From positions 6,901,657-6,965,656 of the forward strand of contig NC_041020.1 of the NCBI RefSeq assembly GCF_004193775.1: a DNA stretch of 64,000 nt, given 5' to 3'. This stretch comes from Glycine soja (Eukaryota; Streptophyta; Magnoliopsida; Fabales; Fabaceae). Below, piece by piece: positions 22,079 through 34,394 of this stretch. Every line of letters starts with the position of its first letter. The first letter of the stretch is position 1. The notes beneath the pieces were generated by a model that saw only the letters and a program-made list of their open reading frames with translations, did no database searches and was not told the origin of the DNA. The position numbers and the translations under genes are program-made.

Positions 22079-22705
22079 ATTAAAGCTCTTAAGCATCCCC
22101 TCAGAAATGCTTAGATTCTTTAACCACTTTAGTTTCCCACACAAGGGACTTCCGACAAGGTCAATGCACCTCCCCATGAACATACACTACATACGACGTA
22201 TGAACGTGGCCAAAAGCAAGTGCCAAAGACCATGGACCAATTAAAGCGCCTAAGCATCCTCTCATAAATGCTTAGATTCTTTAACCATGCTTGTCCCCCT
22301 CGAATGGGCCATTCGACAAGGTCAGTGCACTCCGCCCCCCACGAACATACACAACATGCACTTGTCAATGCATTTCCAACATCATTAACATTCCATTTCA
22401 ATGACATCACCAATAACCACAACAAGGGACGCCTGACAAGGTCAATGCACCCCCCCATGAACATACACTACATACGACGTATGAACATGGCCAAAAGCAA
22501 GTGCCAAAGACCATGGACCAATTAAAGCGCCTAAGCATCCCCTCAGAAATGCTTAGATTCTTTAACCAAGCTTGTCCCCCTCGAATGGGCCATCCGACAA
22601 GGTCAGTGCACTCCGCCCCACACGAACATACACAACATGCACTTGTCAATGCATTTCCAACATCATCAACATTCCATTTCAATGACATCACCAATAACCA
22701 CAACA
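22079..22705. repeat. Tandem repeat in the C LTR, up to ~280 bp x 2.3
   Basis: Units begin TAAAGC.C.TAAGCATCC at about 22081, 22242 and 22522. Copies two and three are near-identical for about 180 bp, including CCATTTCAATGACATCACCA; the first is a shortened version. Open frames on both strands here are by-products. Confidence 0.8.
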
Positions 22706-24267
22706 ACCTCATTCCATATTGACATAACCATCAATAATAACATCAATTCATGTTGACATGATCACCATTAACAACGTCATCTCAAATCAATATCATCGTA
22801 AATATCAACATCACCACATATCAATTAAAGTCACCAATAGTAACATCAACAATAAGTCGCATTCCGCATATAAATATATTTTTCATGCCTGAGGTCCACA
22901 CTCCCCAGGTCTTCAAACAACACAAGTTTAATAAACAATAATGTTATTCATCAACAATAGATATATCACATCCCATTCGTTAAAAACATAGTTTTCTTGA
23001 AAGAAAATCAACATGCAACAAGGACATATAGATATTCTTATAGCTAGGTTCCCTGACCCTAACTATGGTGTCAAAACGGTAAATTTTTATAATAACTCCC
23101 CTCACCTATCGTGAGCTCTTCATCGGTTCCTCTTTGCATCACTTAGAGGTCTCTCTCTCGTTCATGCTTATCGGTGCAATGCAAGTCTCTGTTACGCCAA
23201 AACGAAAGGAATTTAGTATGGATTTCAAAAATAAGGTCAAAGGTAACATTCAAGGTCAAATACCCTTGTCAAAACATAAAGGGCTAAGGGGTGTTTTGGA
23301 TTCTACAAATGGAAACATCATTTTGAAATTCCGATCACGCCAATGTGACCGGGGTTCAGTGAATGCCGCAAAAATAACCTCAATGTTATAAAAAGATAAC
23401 TTTTACAATATCTCATTCTCTAGGGTTTTTCAAAGGAAGTGTAAAAACACCCTATTACAGTACCCAACACATAAGCGACACTAAGAGGAACTCAAACTAA
23501 CTAGGAGAAGGTTTAGAAGTCAAGATTACCTCAGAGAAACTATGAAATTGAGGATTGGAGGATCTTCTCCACCAAATCTTCGAGGAGGATTCCGCTTCGA
23601 TTAAAGTGTTCCTCTTGGTGTGAGGGTCCAATGGCAAGCAACGATGGCTTACAGTGGCCACCGGTGGTCTTGGGTGGTGGAAAATAAGGTTATAGGGTTT
23701 GGGAGACGTTTTTGGGAGAAGAGGAGAGTGAAAATCGTGTTTTTCACGCTGAGGACGTATTTATAACCTATAACTTTCACTTAGCGGGCCTGTTGCGCTA
23801 AGTCGAAGTTCACTTCTTTCGCTTAGCGCAAGAATTTAGGCTTAGCACAGGCCCCCTGCACTAGGGCTCGCTTAGCGCACCTTTGGGCTGCTCAACACAA
23901 TTCCCCTCGGTTGGAATTGCGCTTAGCGCGCCATTCTTGATTAGCGGGAGACCAAAAGTTATTATTTTCAAAATCCCAACGGTCAGACTGTAGAAACATA
24001 TCTTAGGGAGATCCAGACAAATTTGAAGATGATCCAACGGTTAACGAATCCGGTATCGCGATTTGACTGAACTAGGTTTTGGTAAAATCTAAAATCTCAT
24101 AATTTCAACTTTGCTTAACAAAACTCCACATAATTCAACATCCACATCAAGAAATTCACACATGACTCATTCAGGGCATACTTCAACTCATTCAAGTCCA
24201 TCGTATAGTCAAATAACACAATAAATACAATTAATTATCGATTTATAACTTATAATATCTCAGGGTG

Positions 24268-24929
24268 TTACAACTCTCCTAACCTTTTAGAAATTTCGTC
24301 CTTGAAATTTACCCGACTCAACAAGGATGGATATGCTGCTCGCATCTGACTCTTTAATTCCCACGTGGCATCTTCTCCTGATGTACCTCCCCAGATCACC
24401 TTAACCAATGGAATCTCTTTCCCTCTTAGGTGCTTTGCTCTTCTATCCTCAATCCTCAAAGGAAATGTTTCATATGTCAAGTTCTCTTTTACTTGTACAT
24501 CATTCAATTCGACCACATGAGATGGATCATGGATATACTTACGGAGTTGAGACACATGAAAGACATTGTGAAGATTAGAAAGTGATGGGGGTAATACAAT
24601 TTGGTATGCCACAAGACCGACTCTTTTAAGAATTTGGAAAGGACCGATAAAGCGAGGTGTGAGTTTTTAGGATTTCAATGCTCGACCAACCCTAGTCCAT
24701 AGAGTGACTCTCAAGAATACATGATCACCAACCTCGAATTCCAGGTCTTTCCTCCTCTTATCCTGATACTTTTCTGTCTACGCTGAGCGGTCCTCATCCT
24801 TTTTTGGATCAACTTCACCTTCTTGGTGGTTTGCTGTACCACTTCAGGTCCTAAGGTGAGGTTTTCTCCGGGCTCTAGCCAACATAGAGGTGTCCTACAC
24901 CTTCTACCATACAAAGCTTCATAGGGAGC
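24268..24929 (-). pseudogene. Element C integrase C-terminus with chromodomain-like tail
   Basis: The minus strand continues the integrase after element D: ALYGRRCRTPLCW, the GPEVVQQTTKKV helix, a GPFQILKRVG core, then LHNVFHVSQLRKY and a chromodomain-like end, LVKVIWGGTSGEDATWEL, finishing KRLGEL with a TAA that overlaps the first bases of the LTR. The domain guides integration to particular chromatin in chromoviruses (family knowledge). A frameshift near 24780 and a stop near 24668 break it. The frame restarts exactly at the GGAGC duplication created by D. Confidence 0.85.
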
Positions 24930-26521
24930 TGTCGCAACGTGCCCTTCGCGGGCGAGCGAGGGCGAGGCTCACGGGTGCGCTTTCCAAAGGAGGAAAGATG
25001 CGCGGAGTCGCCACCAACGTTTATTTGTGGAAAACGTCGGAAAAACCGAAGGAAACCGGTCAAAAATAAAAGTTCTAAGTTCGGGAGTTGTATTTACGCT
25101 TGAGGAAGGTATTAGCACCTCTTGCGTTTGTCTTGAAAGACAACAACCTATTTTTAGAATTGTGGAATTGTGTTATCTTAACTTTTATTTCTTTTTATTT
25201 TTTGAGGTCGACAAAAGCGGGGCTTTTTCTCCTACGTACCCTCCTTTGGAGAGGAAATCAGACCTACGTAGTTCTTTCTTATGCGTGAATCAAGTGATTC
25301 TTTTTACTTGAAGGGTGATCATTTTAAGGCGTTGGACCTTAAAAAATGATCCTTTTTACTTAGTAAGAAACTGAAATGATAAACTTTCAAAAAATCCTAT
25401 TTTTGTGGACGAGCTTGACTAGGTGAATTGATTTTAGCCTTAGTTTCACTTTAGTTATTAGTCAATTCAATTAAGAATGAGAAATCCCAAAGAGAAAACG
25501 TCCGATTGATCTTTCGCTTTTATTTTACTAAAAGGTATTTTTTATTATTATATTATTATTTTACCTCTTTTTTGATTTCCAACGTGGTTACGGCACGACC
25601 GAACGGTCGGAATTCATTTTAACCAAAATTAACGGATGATACAATTCAAACGATCGGTGGAAATTTATTTTATTTTTAGATTAAGCGAGAAATGACTTAA
25701 ATAAATGGCTTAAGCACGTCAAAAGGGGGTATAAAAAGCAAATGAAAACGAGACAAAAAATACATGAAACGAAATGTGGACCACCACGGGTACATAGAAT
25801 GAATTGAAAAGCTTGGTTTGAGGTACTTACCCGTTGAAGACTGAAGAAAACGAAGAACGAACGATGAATCTTGAAGAACGGTCGAGAATCTTCGCGTAAT
25901 TACTCACGGAAAAGTTACGGAAACATTACGGAAGCGCCTCGGCTTGGATTTTCTTCACGGAACTAATTTTCCTCAGCTATTTCGAGAGAGAGAGAAGTGC
26001 CTAAGGGGCTGAACCCTTTTCTACTTCACTTCATCCCCTATTTATAGCAAAATAGGGGAGAATCTTGTCGCCCAGCTCGCCCAGGCGAGCAAGGTTGCTT
26101 CCTCCAGAAGCAACAGCCTTCTGGAGGAATCTTCTGGAGGGCCCAAACCCCCCTTTTTACTAAATGCATCCCCTTCTATATTTTTGTAATTCTTTTTCCG
26201 TAACGTTACGAAATTTTACGAATTTCGTAACGATACTTATTTCCCCTTCCGCAAGGTTATGAATCCTTACGGATTATGTATTTACTCTTTTTTAGCTTTC
26301 GAAGAAGTTATGGAAACCCACGGATTGCGCAAAAACACCTCTCTTCGACTTCCGCCACATTACGGAATTTCACGGATCGCGCAAGCCTGCTTCCTTTTGA
26401 TTTCCGAGACGTCTCGGGACTTCATTTATTGTGCAACAAAGGACGCCAAGTATCTCAAAGCGGTTAACCAAAGGTTGCATGTCATCAAGTAATAATCCCC
26501 GGACGAAATTAGGGTATGACA
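24930..26521 (-). repeat. Element D 3' LTR, 1592 bp
   Basis: TGTCGCAACGTGCCC ... GGGTATGACA. A minus-strand TATA box (CTATAAATAG) lies at 26038-26047. It contains the dyad CGCCCAGGCG and the repeated CTTCTGGAGGAATCTTCTGG. Open frames on its plus strand recur in both LTRs only because the LTRs are alike. Confidence 0.92.
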
Positions 26522-26782
26522 GTTGCCCCTCTTTACTTACCTCTCATCGGAGATAAGAGGAAAGCAAAGATAGGACACTGATTTCGTCCGTCCTGCCATT
26601 TTCGAGATGACGACTCTCGTCTCTACTTCTTCTTTTTTTTCTTCTACACAAAACAAAATACAAACAACAACCAGAACAACGAATACAATACACATATACA
26701 CATACTTGGCGAAGGAACCGATCTGGAAAACAACAGAATAACGTGCTTCCCAGTCACCAGAAGCTTCGCACTTGATAAGGGA
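26522..26782. other. Element D region next to the 3' LTR, with polypurine tract
   Basis: The minus strand reads GTAAAGAGGGGCAA directly before the LTR (PPT). The rest is non-coding and AT-rich. Confidence 0.6.
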
Positions 26783-28291
26783 GAACACATGAACAGCGCT
26801 AGGCAATGACATTCATGGTGCTCCGAACAAAGGTGGAGTATGGAGGATTGCCTTGAGGGTCCGCACTTAGGCAATCATGAAACTCAGCTCCAAACTTGAA
26901 AGTGGAGGACACATGAACAACCCTAAGCAATAACATTCATGTGGCTCCGAAAAAGGATGAGAATGGAGGATTGCCTTGAGGGTCCTCTCTTAGGCAATCA
27001 TGAAACTCATCTCCAAACTCAAAAGTGGAGGACACATGAACAGCCCTAAGCAATAACATTCATGTGGCTCCGGAAAAGGATGAGAATGGAGGATTGCCTT
27101 GAGGGTCCTCTTTTAGGCAATCATGAAACTTAGCTCCAAACTCAAAAGTGGAGGACACATGAACAGCCCTAAGCAATAACATTCATGTGGCTCCGGAAAA
27201 GGATAAGAATGGAGGATTGCCTTGAGGGTCCTCTCTTAGGCAATCATGAAACTCAGCTCCAAACTCAAAAGTGGAGGACACATGAATGACAACGCAATTC
27301 ATTCATGTGGCTCCGGAAAAGGATGAGAATGGAGGATTGCCTTGAGGGTCCTCTCTTAGGCAATCATGGAACACCGCTCCAAACTCAAAAGTGGAGGACA
27401 CATGAACAGCCCTAAGCAATAACATTCATGTGACTCCGGAAAAGGATGAGAATGGAGGATTGCCTTGAGGGTCCTCTCTTAGGCAATCATGGAACATAGC
27501 TCCAAACTCGAAAATGGAGGACACATGAATGACAATGCAATTCATTCATGTGGCTCCGGAAAAGGATGAGAATGGAGGATTGACTTGAGGGTCCTCTCTT
27601 AGGCAATCATGAAACTCAGCTCCAAACTCAAAAGTGGAGGACACATGAACAACCCTAAGTAATAACATTCATGTGGCTCTGGAAAAGGATGAGAATGGAG
27701 GATTGCCTTGAGGGTCCTCTCTTAGGCAATCATGGAACACAACTCCAAACTCAAAAATGGAGGACACATGAATGACAACGCAATTCATTCATGTGACTCC
27801 AGAGAAGGATGAGAATGGAGGATTGCCTTGAGGGTCCTCTCTTAGGCAATCATGAAACTCAGCTCCAAACTCAAAAGTGGAGGACACATGAACAACCCTA
27901 AGCAATAAAATTCATGTGGCTCCGGAAAAGGATGAGAATGGAGGATCGCCTTGAGGGTCCTCTCTTAGGCAATCATGGAACACAACTCCAAACTCGAAAA
28001 TGGAGGACACATGAATGACAAAGCAATTCATTCATGTGGCTCCGGAAAAGGATGAGAATGGAGGATTGCCTTGAGGGTCCTCTCTTAGGCAATCATGAAA
28101 CTCAGCTCCAAACTCAAAAGTGGAGGACACATGAACAGCCCTAAGCAATAACATTCATGTGGCTCCGGAAAAGGATGAGAATGGAGGATTTCCTTGAGGG
28201 TCCTCTCTTAGGCAATCATGGAACACAACTCCAAACTCAAAAATGGAGGACACATGAATGACAACGCAATTCATTCATGTGGCTCCGGAAA
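26783..28291. repeat. Dimeric tandem repeat, alternating 123- and 120-bp units
   Basis: Thirteen occurrences of the marker CTCCGGA are spaced 124, 123, 123, 120, 123, 120, 123, 120, 123, 120, 123, 120. Two unit types alternate: one with CAGCCCTAAGCAATAACATTC and one with TGACAACGCAATTCATTC. The first three units are all of the first type, then the A/B dimer is repeated four and a half times. Each unit shares GGATTGCCTTGAGGGTCC. Confidence 0.95.
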
Positions 28292-31200
28292 AGGATGTTT
28301 GGCGGGACCGAACGGTCCACCGGGTTTTTCCACCTAAAAGGATAACATGCTTTTTGCAAAGAAAAATAAATCATTCGCGAGAGCACCACATCTTAGAGAA
28401 ACAATATACTTGTGCCAAGGATAATTTTCCTTGTAACCGAGAATGAAGGGCAGGATGTCAACTTTTAGCTTTTAAATGAACATGCAGGGGAAACATCGGG
28501 CTAAGCTGAAAATAAATCACTCATGGTGTATAAAACTCACAAGGCAAGTGTTTTATCCTACTTCCAAACCATAACTGCACCATGACTCTATTTTGCACGC
28601 GACTTCCTATCGAATCAAGGATCAAACGTACGATCACGGACTAATAGGATTTTCTCGAGGTCAGCATTTTTGGAGAGGAAGCTGGGTGTTTCGGTCCTTT
28701 CCTCTTTGTTCATGTGGGGTGGGATATTGCCAGTCAAGAATGATTCTGAGTGGCAATCTGGCTTTGAAGAATTTCTGTCCTCTTTTTCATTGATCGAGAA
28801 TTGCTTCTTTTCCCTTTTCATTTCTTTTCGATCTTTGATCGGGAATCCTTCTTTCCTTTCTTTTTTGTTCCTTTCTTTATTCTCATCTTTTTTCTTTTTC
28901 TTTCTTTCCATTTCTTCCTTTTCTTTCTTTTCACTTTTCCTTCCCCATCCCTTTCTTTGGGAAATCGGGTTTAGCATTCTATTTGCTCTCCCTTGAGGAG
29001 ATTCCGCTGTCCTTTGCTTCGGGGAAGGAATGAGGATTCTTTTTTATAGGCCAAGGTTCAAAAAGTCTAAGGTTGTGTTTCAATGGGGCCTTTTATCGTG
29101 GGAACCCAATCTTGATATCTGGGGCGAAACAAATTTGGGTGTGAAGGTGTCGATTTCGGGCTGAACTTCCATATTGTTCCATAAGGCACGTGTGACAATG
29201 ATGATTTGAAAACAACGTGCAAAATTAGTCATGGCTACAGCCAGGTGGGCACTCAAGCATTCTGTTTATGGCATTGTGATACTATGGTTGGGAATTTACA
29301 CAGACAGACCCAACGTTTCCAAGTTATGTTCTTTCATCAGTTCAATGAATTCATCCATCCTAATCTCGGTTCATTCCGGAAAATAAACTCTTAGCATCAG
29401 TCCCTTGTTTCCAGAAGATACGTTTGCTCTTTACGAATGATTTATACTTCTTAACTATAACATGTCGACCTTCGCGGTCTTTCTTTCTCTTTACTTTTTT
29501 GTTTTATTTTTATATATGTTCACTAAAACTATACACCTGTGGTCCTCTATGAAGAAATTTTCCTTTGTACATCTACACTCTTATACATGACAAACGTTTT
29601 TTGTACATGCATTGGAACTCTCTCTCTTTACGTCACACGGTCAAACCCTATTTACATTCAAAGATCTTTTTCGTTTTTCTCCAATGCACACCTATAGTTC
29701 ACACAAAAGTTTCTTCATGTACACTCGTTGCTCACACACACAAGAATTCCTTTCCACGCATCATTTACACACAAAGACCTTCTATACACATTTTCCTTTT
29801 ACATACATGTATAGATAAAAACCTTTTTCTTTTCTTTATGAACACGACTTTATTCACAACGCTTCTTTCTTTTTATTAGGATTTTTGGTTCATTTTACTT
29901 TTAGGATAACGTTCCTAAATGAAAAACTCTACACGGTTCCGGAATTTCAACAAACACTATTGACAACAATGAAACAAGTACCAACGCAATAGTCCAAACA
30001 AAATATATGCACAAAACAAATGACAATCGCAACAACAAAGCAAACATTAGTCCCTCAAATCATAGAAACAAGATAACATAAGAATGATAAATGATGGAAC
30101 ATACGGATCTGGGGATCCCACGGTCATGTAACTCCGCATGCCCCCGGACTCTTGGATCATGGTAACAAAAGGTGGGGTGGTCGACAAAAGCAGAGCTTTT
30201 TCTCCTACGTATCCTCAATTTGTGATGAGGAACTCAGACCTATGTAGTTCTTGATAACTGTGAGACTAAAAATAGTCTCGGTGTTTTCTTTACCAAAATG
30301 TGAACATGCTTTAGTAAAGAGACAAAACTTCCAACTGATCAGAGCAACATATGCTTTTTGGATGAAAAACAATGTGTCTATCGGGGAAGGAGAGTATGCT
30401 GATGAAATTTTCTCATAACCGTAAATGAGATTTTGGATGTTAGCATTTCATTTCTAAATGACCATTTAGAGGAAGCACTGAGTTCAACAAAAATAGAAGA
30501 AAATCACTCAAAGTGTATCAATCTCACACAGGTAAGTGTTTTATCCTAATTCCGAACCATAGATATGTCATGACTTGATTTTGCAAATCATTTCCCATCA
30601 AATCAAAGATTACATGCGTGATCATGGATCAATAGGACTTTTTTCGGGAATGGTTTTTAGGTGGGGAACTTGGCTTTGAGTGTTTTTGCCTTTTTCCTTT
30701 TCTGTTTTTGTTTAGTGCGTGGCAAGAAAGTCGCTAGCGCACAAGATTTTGGTTGGCAATCAAAGGGAGAGGACCACTTTAGGTTGTGGTTTCCTTTTTC
30801 TTGTCTTTTTTTTTAGTTTATTTGGTGACAATTCTGTATTGTTCAGATGTTGTCTGGTCCAAAGACCTTTCTGCATATTTCTTCTGTTTTCTTCCGATCC
30901 TTGATCGAGAATTTTTCTTTCCCTTTTTTTTTTTGCTTTCTCCCACTCTTTCATTGGGAATTTTCTTTATGTTTTGTGTCTTCTCCCTTTCTTGGATTGG
31001 GAATTTTCCTTTCTTTTTGTGTCTTCTCCCTTTCTTGGATTGGGAATTTTCCTTCTCTTTGTGTTTTCTTCCGAGGGCAAGGATTGACATTCTCACCCTG
31101 GGTCAAGGTTTATGGTAAGCTGGGATTTTGGCTCAAGGCTTGTAGAACGGCTGGTCATGATATATGTCAGGGTTTGGCCAGCGGTTCGGGGATAAAGGGA

Positions 31201-31630
31201 ATGTCCTACATTATTTCCATGATACACATGCAACAATGATGATTAGGAAATTTTATGCAAAACTGGTCATGCATGCACCTATGTGGACACTCAAGCATCA
31301 AGTTTTTATGGTCATGTGACACTAGGGCTCAAGATTCATTTTCCCTATTTTAAGTCAACCCAGGATTTCCAAAATATGTTCTTCTATCAATTTGTGCATT
31401 CATCCGAGTCTATCTTGGGTGTTTGAAAAAACTTTTCACAGCATTTACCCTTTAAATGTGTACACACATTTTTTCAAAAACTGGTTATGATCAGTGAATT
31501 TTTCAAAGAAAAGCTGGAAGTTATCTCTTTTCACAAGCATGTTGTTTTTTAGCTAGACAACCTTTACTATTTTTTTTCTTCCTTTTTATTCTTTTCTTGC
31601 TCGCTTTCTTTTTGCTCTCTCTTTTTTCAT
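28292..31630. repeat. Non-coding interior of D with a diverged duplication offset by ~2 kb
   Basis: 28340-29400 and 30340-31430 share order and sequence (for example AAGTGTTTTATCCTA at 28548 and 30533, then polypyrimidine tracts, then ACAATGATGATT and CACTCAAGCAT), so this is an old tandem duplication. Between them, 30178-30270 resembles part of D's own LTR (GTCGACAAAAGC.G.GCTTTTTCTCCTACGTA also at 25205). Polypyrimidine tracts (28800-28980, 30890-31070) create spurious Lys/Glu- and Phe/Ser-rich frames. No gene. Confidence 0.6.
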
Positions 31631-31631
31631 G

Positions 31632-31810
31632 AGGTATTTTGCTACCTAAACATACGTATAATATTTTTGCTATATACATGTATATCCAAGGTATCTTGCT
31701 ACCTAAACATACATATATATGTTTTGTGAGATATTTTTGCTACATACATGCATATCCAAGGTATCTTTCTACCTAAACATACATATATATATTTTTTGTT
31801 AGGTATGACT
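31632..31810. repeat. Short tandem repeat, ~58-70 bp x 3
   Basis: GGTAT.TTGCTACCTAAACATAC recurs at 31632, 31689 and 31759, separated by ATATATACATG blocks. Confidence 0.8.
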
Positions 31811-32151
31811 ACCTTCCGAGCTTGTGCTTGTTTTATTTAAATTCCTAGGATCATGAGCAACTAGGTGTGTCCTGCTATGACTTGAGAAACAAAAAGTGAT
31901 CAAATAACAAGCAGAGATTTAAAAGGTACTAGGTTGCCTCCTAGTAGTGCTTCTTTAACGTCTTGAGCTGGACGCTTGATGGCTTGTCGGTCACAGACCT
32001 AGTATTTTGCTTACCTTTGGCTTTGGACTTGGTCACCTATTGGTCGGACATGGGTCGTAAGAAACGCTCTAACCTTTTTGAGGTGAACTCTAGAGGTGAA
32101 CTCTAGAGGTGATGGCGGTGCGTCTGTTGCCCGCTGCTGGCCATCCGCAGG

Positions 32152-33235
32152 CTACTGTGGTGTTTCGGTCTGCGCCTGCCTGGGGACGTAGTACTTCTTG
32201 ATGAAAACTCGATTAGTAGGGGGCCTGATGCCCTTGCTGGAGGTGACATGCACTCCGTAGAACTGACAGAGACCCGTAATTAGAGCTTGACAACTCCAAG
32301 ACCCTGTTGGACTTCTTCGGGTCCACTGGGTGTCTTGCAGGCGCGATCCCTGCAAACAATAGATGAAATCAGAAATCAGTTGAGCGATGTGCATACTTAC
32401 CTATGATGACGTGACCTTGCCGGGGGGAATGGGCACCCTGTAAGACTACAGAGGCCCGTAACCAGAGCTGGAAACCCCAGGGCCCTATTGGACTTCTCCG
32501 GGTCCACTGGGTGTCTTTGTGGGTGCGATTCCTGCAAACAATAGATGGTATCAGAAATCAGTTGAACCATCTGTATACTTACCTATGTCACGATGTCATG
32601 ACCTCGCTGGGGGAATGGGCACCCTGTAGGACTGACAGAGGCCCGTAACCAGAGCTGGAAACCCCAGGGCCCTGTTGGACTTCTTCGGGTCCACTGGGTG
32701 TCTTTGTGGGCGCGATCCCTGCAAACAATAGATGACATCAGAAATCAATTGAACCATGTGCATACTTACCTATGTCATGACGGCACAGACCAACCGATCC
32801 ATCTGCAAGGGGGAAACGAGCACCCTGTAGGACTACAGAGGCTCGCAACCAGAGCTGGAAACCCCAGGGCCCCATTGGACTTCTTCGGGCCCACTGGGCG
32901 TCTTGTAGGCGCGATCCCTGCAAACAATAGATGACATCATAAATCAATTGAGCCATGTGCTTACCTATGTCATGACGGCATAGACCAACTGATACATCTG
33001 CAGGGGGAGATTGGCATTGTGGTCGCTGGGTAGAATGTTGCTAAATAACAACGTCATCCATATCCATGTAAGAGTGGTCATGTTGGTGTGCATGATCCAC
33101 ACTCATCTTTTTGCAGCGGCACGGATGAAATCTTGCCCCGGTATGCATAGTAGATGTGTGATAGCCTCCCTCTCTGGATGTGTTCGCACAGTTGGTCGCC
33201 CTCTAATATCAGGGGGGTGGCCCAGGAACTGATAA
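32152..33235 (-). pseudogene. Transposase_32-like (putative plant transposon protein) gene of D with a fourfold repeated module
   Basis: On the minus strand the start region reads PPDIRGRPTVRTHPEREA and GQDFIRAAA, then NILPSDHNANLPLQMYQLV and VMT. The following module (MAQLISDxIYCLQG ... RALGFPALVTGLCQSYRVP) is repeated four times, at intervals of 182, 187 and 199 bp between 32150 and 32960; only the last ends in the family's IRPPTNRVFIKKYYVPRQAQ. Stops after VMT and KR, and differing frames among the modules, show it is not translatable. It belongs to the same family as the ORF at 47482-48774 in B. The function of this domain is unknown; it occurs in many legume retrotransposons. Confidence 0.7.
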
Positions 33236-33460
33236 AAGGAAACTACGAGCCCCTTAACCGGGAGCGCAAGTCTCGGTTAAGCATCTAAGGGAAAAGGACC
33301 TTATATTCTCCTAAGGTGTGGATATGGAGCACACTGAAAATGAGGACGCGTAGCCCTCTAAAGGCGAGGGCGTGCAGCCCTCTGCAGGCGAGGATGTGCA
33401 GTCTTCTGATGGCGAGGACATACAGTCCTCTAAAGGTGATAGGTACTAGTACCCAAGGGT
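33236..33460. repeat. ~30-bp tandem repeat in D (GGCGAGG..GTGCAG)
   Basis: Four units of the type GCCCTCTAAAGGCGAGGGCG at about 33350-33435, together with their spacer. A minus-strand frame reads repeated RGLHALAF-type units, which is the repeat and not a protein family. Confidence 0.7.
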
Positions 33461-34394
33461 CCACCTTTATGAGAAAGCAAGAGATCGACTCATCGAGAGG
33501 GCCGATCATCCAAAAAGATTGGACACGAGATGTAGGAAATCTATGCAGTTAACATGATTTTTAGGGATGCAGACGCATGCAACCTTTGTTGTGAAATTTG
33601 GTAATGCTGACCGCACATGAAACAATGTAATGCAATGGAAAGTTGTACAATGTTCATGACATTCTTTCCCTATTTTGTGATTTTGATTTTGATTTAATCT
33701 TTTTGGAAAACACAGATTGACTGTCCTTTTGAAAAAGGTGATAATTCATGCAACCTTATCCTATCTTTTGCAAATCTCTCTGGGAACTCCCTCAGAGTGT
33801 ATGTTCTGTTTGATTTAGTCACTTGACCATTTTGGAGTGACGGGAATGGAGCCGTTTGACGTTTGATCAATCTATTGAAATTCCAGGGCTTGTCTCCCTT
33901 TTTCCTTGTTTAACAACATCGACGAGTGAGAACTTTTGATCTGCCCCTATGTTCACTTGAGGCTCATGCACGATGCCACTCATTGCCCCAGTGTAAGGCT
34001 GTGAGGTACCAATTGTTATCTTTCATCATGACCTTGTAGTTGGGAACCTATTGGGTGAAAACTTCTAATCTTCCCCTAGGTTCGCTTGAGGTTTTTGCAT
34101 GGTGCCTTTCATTGCCCCAGTGTAAGGCTTTGAGGTACAATTGTTGTCTTTCGTCATGACCTTGTAGCAAGGAACCTATTGGATGAGAACTTCTAATCTG
34201 CCCCTAGGTTCGTTTGAGGTTTATGCATAGTGCCTTTCATTGCCCCAGTGTAGGGCTTAGAGGTACCAATTGTTGTCTCGTTTTCACAACCTCGTAGTGA
34301 GGAAGAAGCAGCTGATTCTTGCAAAAAGAATTTTCCAAGGACGAGAAATAGTTGAAGGATTTTTCAGTTGATGGATTAAGTCAAATGACTCCTA
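33461..34394. repeat. Tandem repeat, ~129 bp x 3, and flanking non-coding DNA
   Basis: CCCCTA.GTTC.CTTGAGG recurs at about 33943, 34073 and 34201, each followed by TTGCCCCAGTGTA and GACCTTGTAG. Roughly 33925-34310. The remainder is non-coding. Confidence 0.8.

Larger units (their letters stand above)
21073..24272 (-). repeat. Element C 3' LTR, 3200 bp
   Basis: It includes a (CA)n(TA)n microsatellite, a 22.08-22.7 kb tandem repeat, and a minus-strand TATA box (TATAAATACG, about 23757-23766). The segment 23268-24272 aligns with 44744-45788. The stop codon of the C polyprotein lies just inside its edge (24268-24270). Confidence 0.85.

Noticed and set aside
25027..25311. Repeated 94-130-codon plus-strand frames in the D LTRs (also 39144-39536)
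   Set aside because: Their presence in two copies follows from LTR identity; orientation is opposite to the element and no domain is seen.
26783..28291. CRISPR-like regularly spaced repeats
   Set aside because: Units are 120-123 bp and fully repeated, without unique spacers; the sequence is plant DNA inside an LTR retrotransposon.
28615..28977. 120-codon Lys/Glu-rich minus-strand frame
   Set aside because: Made by a polypyrimidine tract (TTTCTTTTTC); no conserved motif, and its plus-strand counterpart is equally open.
32340..32960. Repeated TTTGCAG|G and AG|GTAAGT signals read as introns between duplicated exons
   Set aside because: The supposed introns continue the Transposase_32 reading frame (QLISD.IYCLQ), so they are coding sequence in the family; splice-like sites are probably coincidental.
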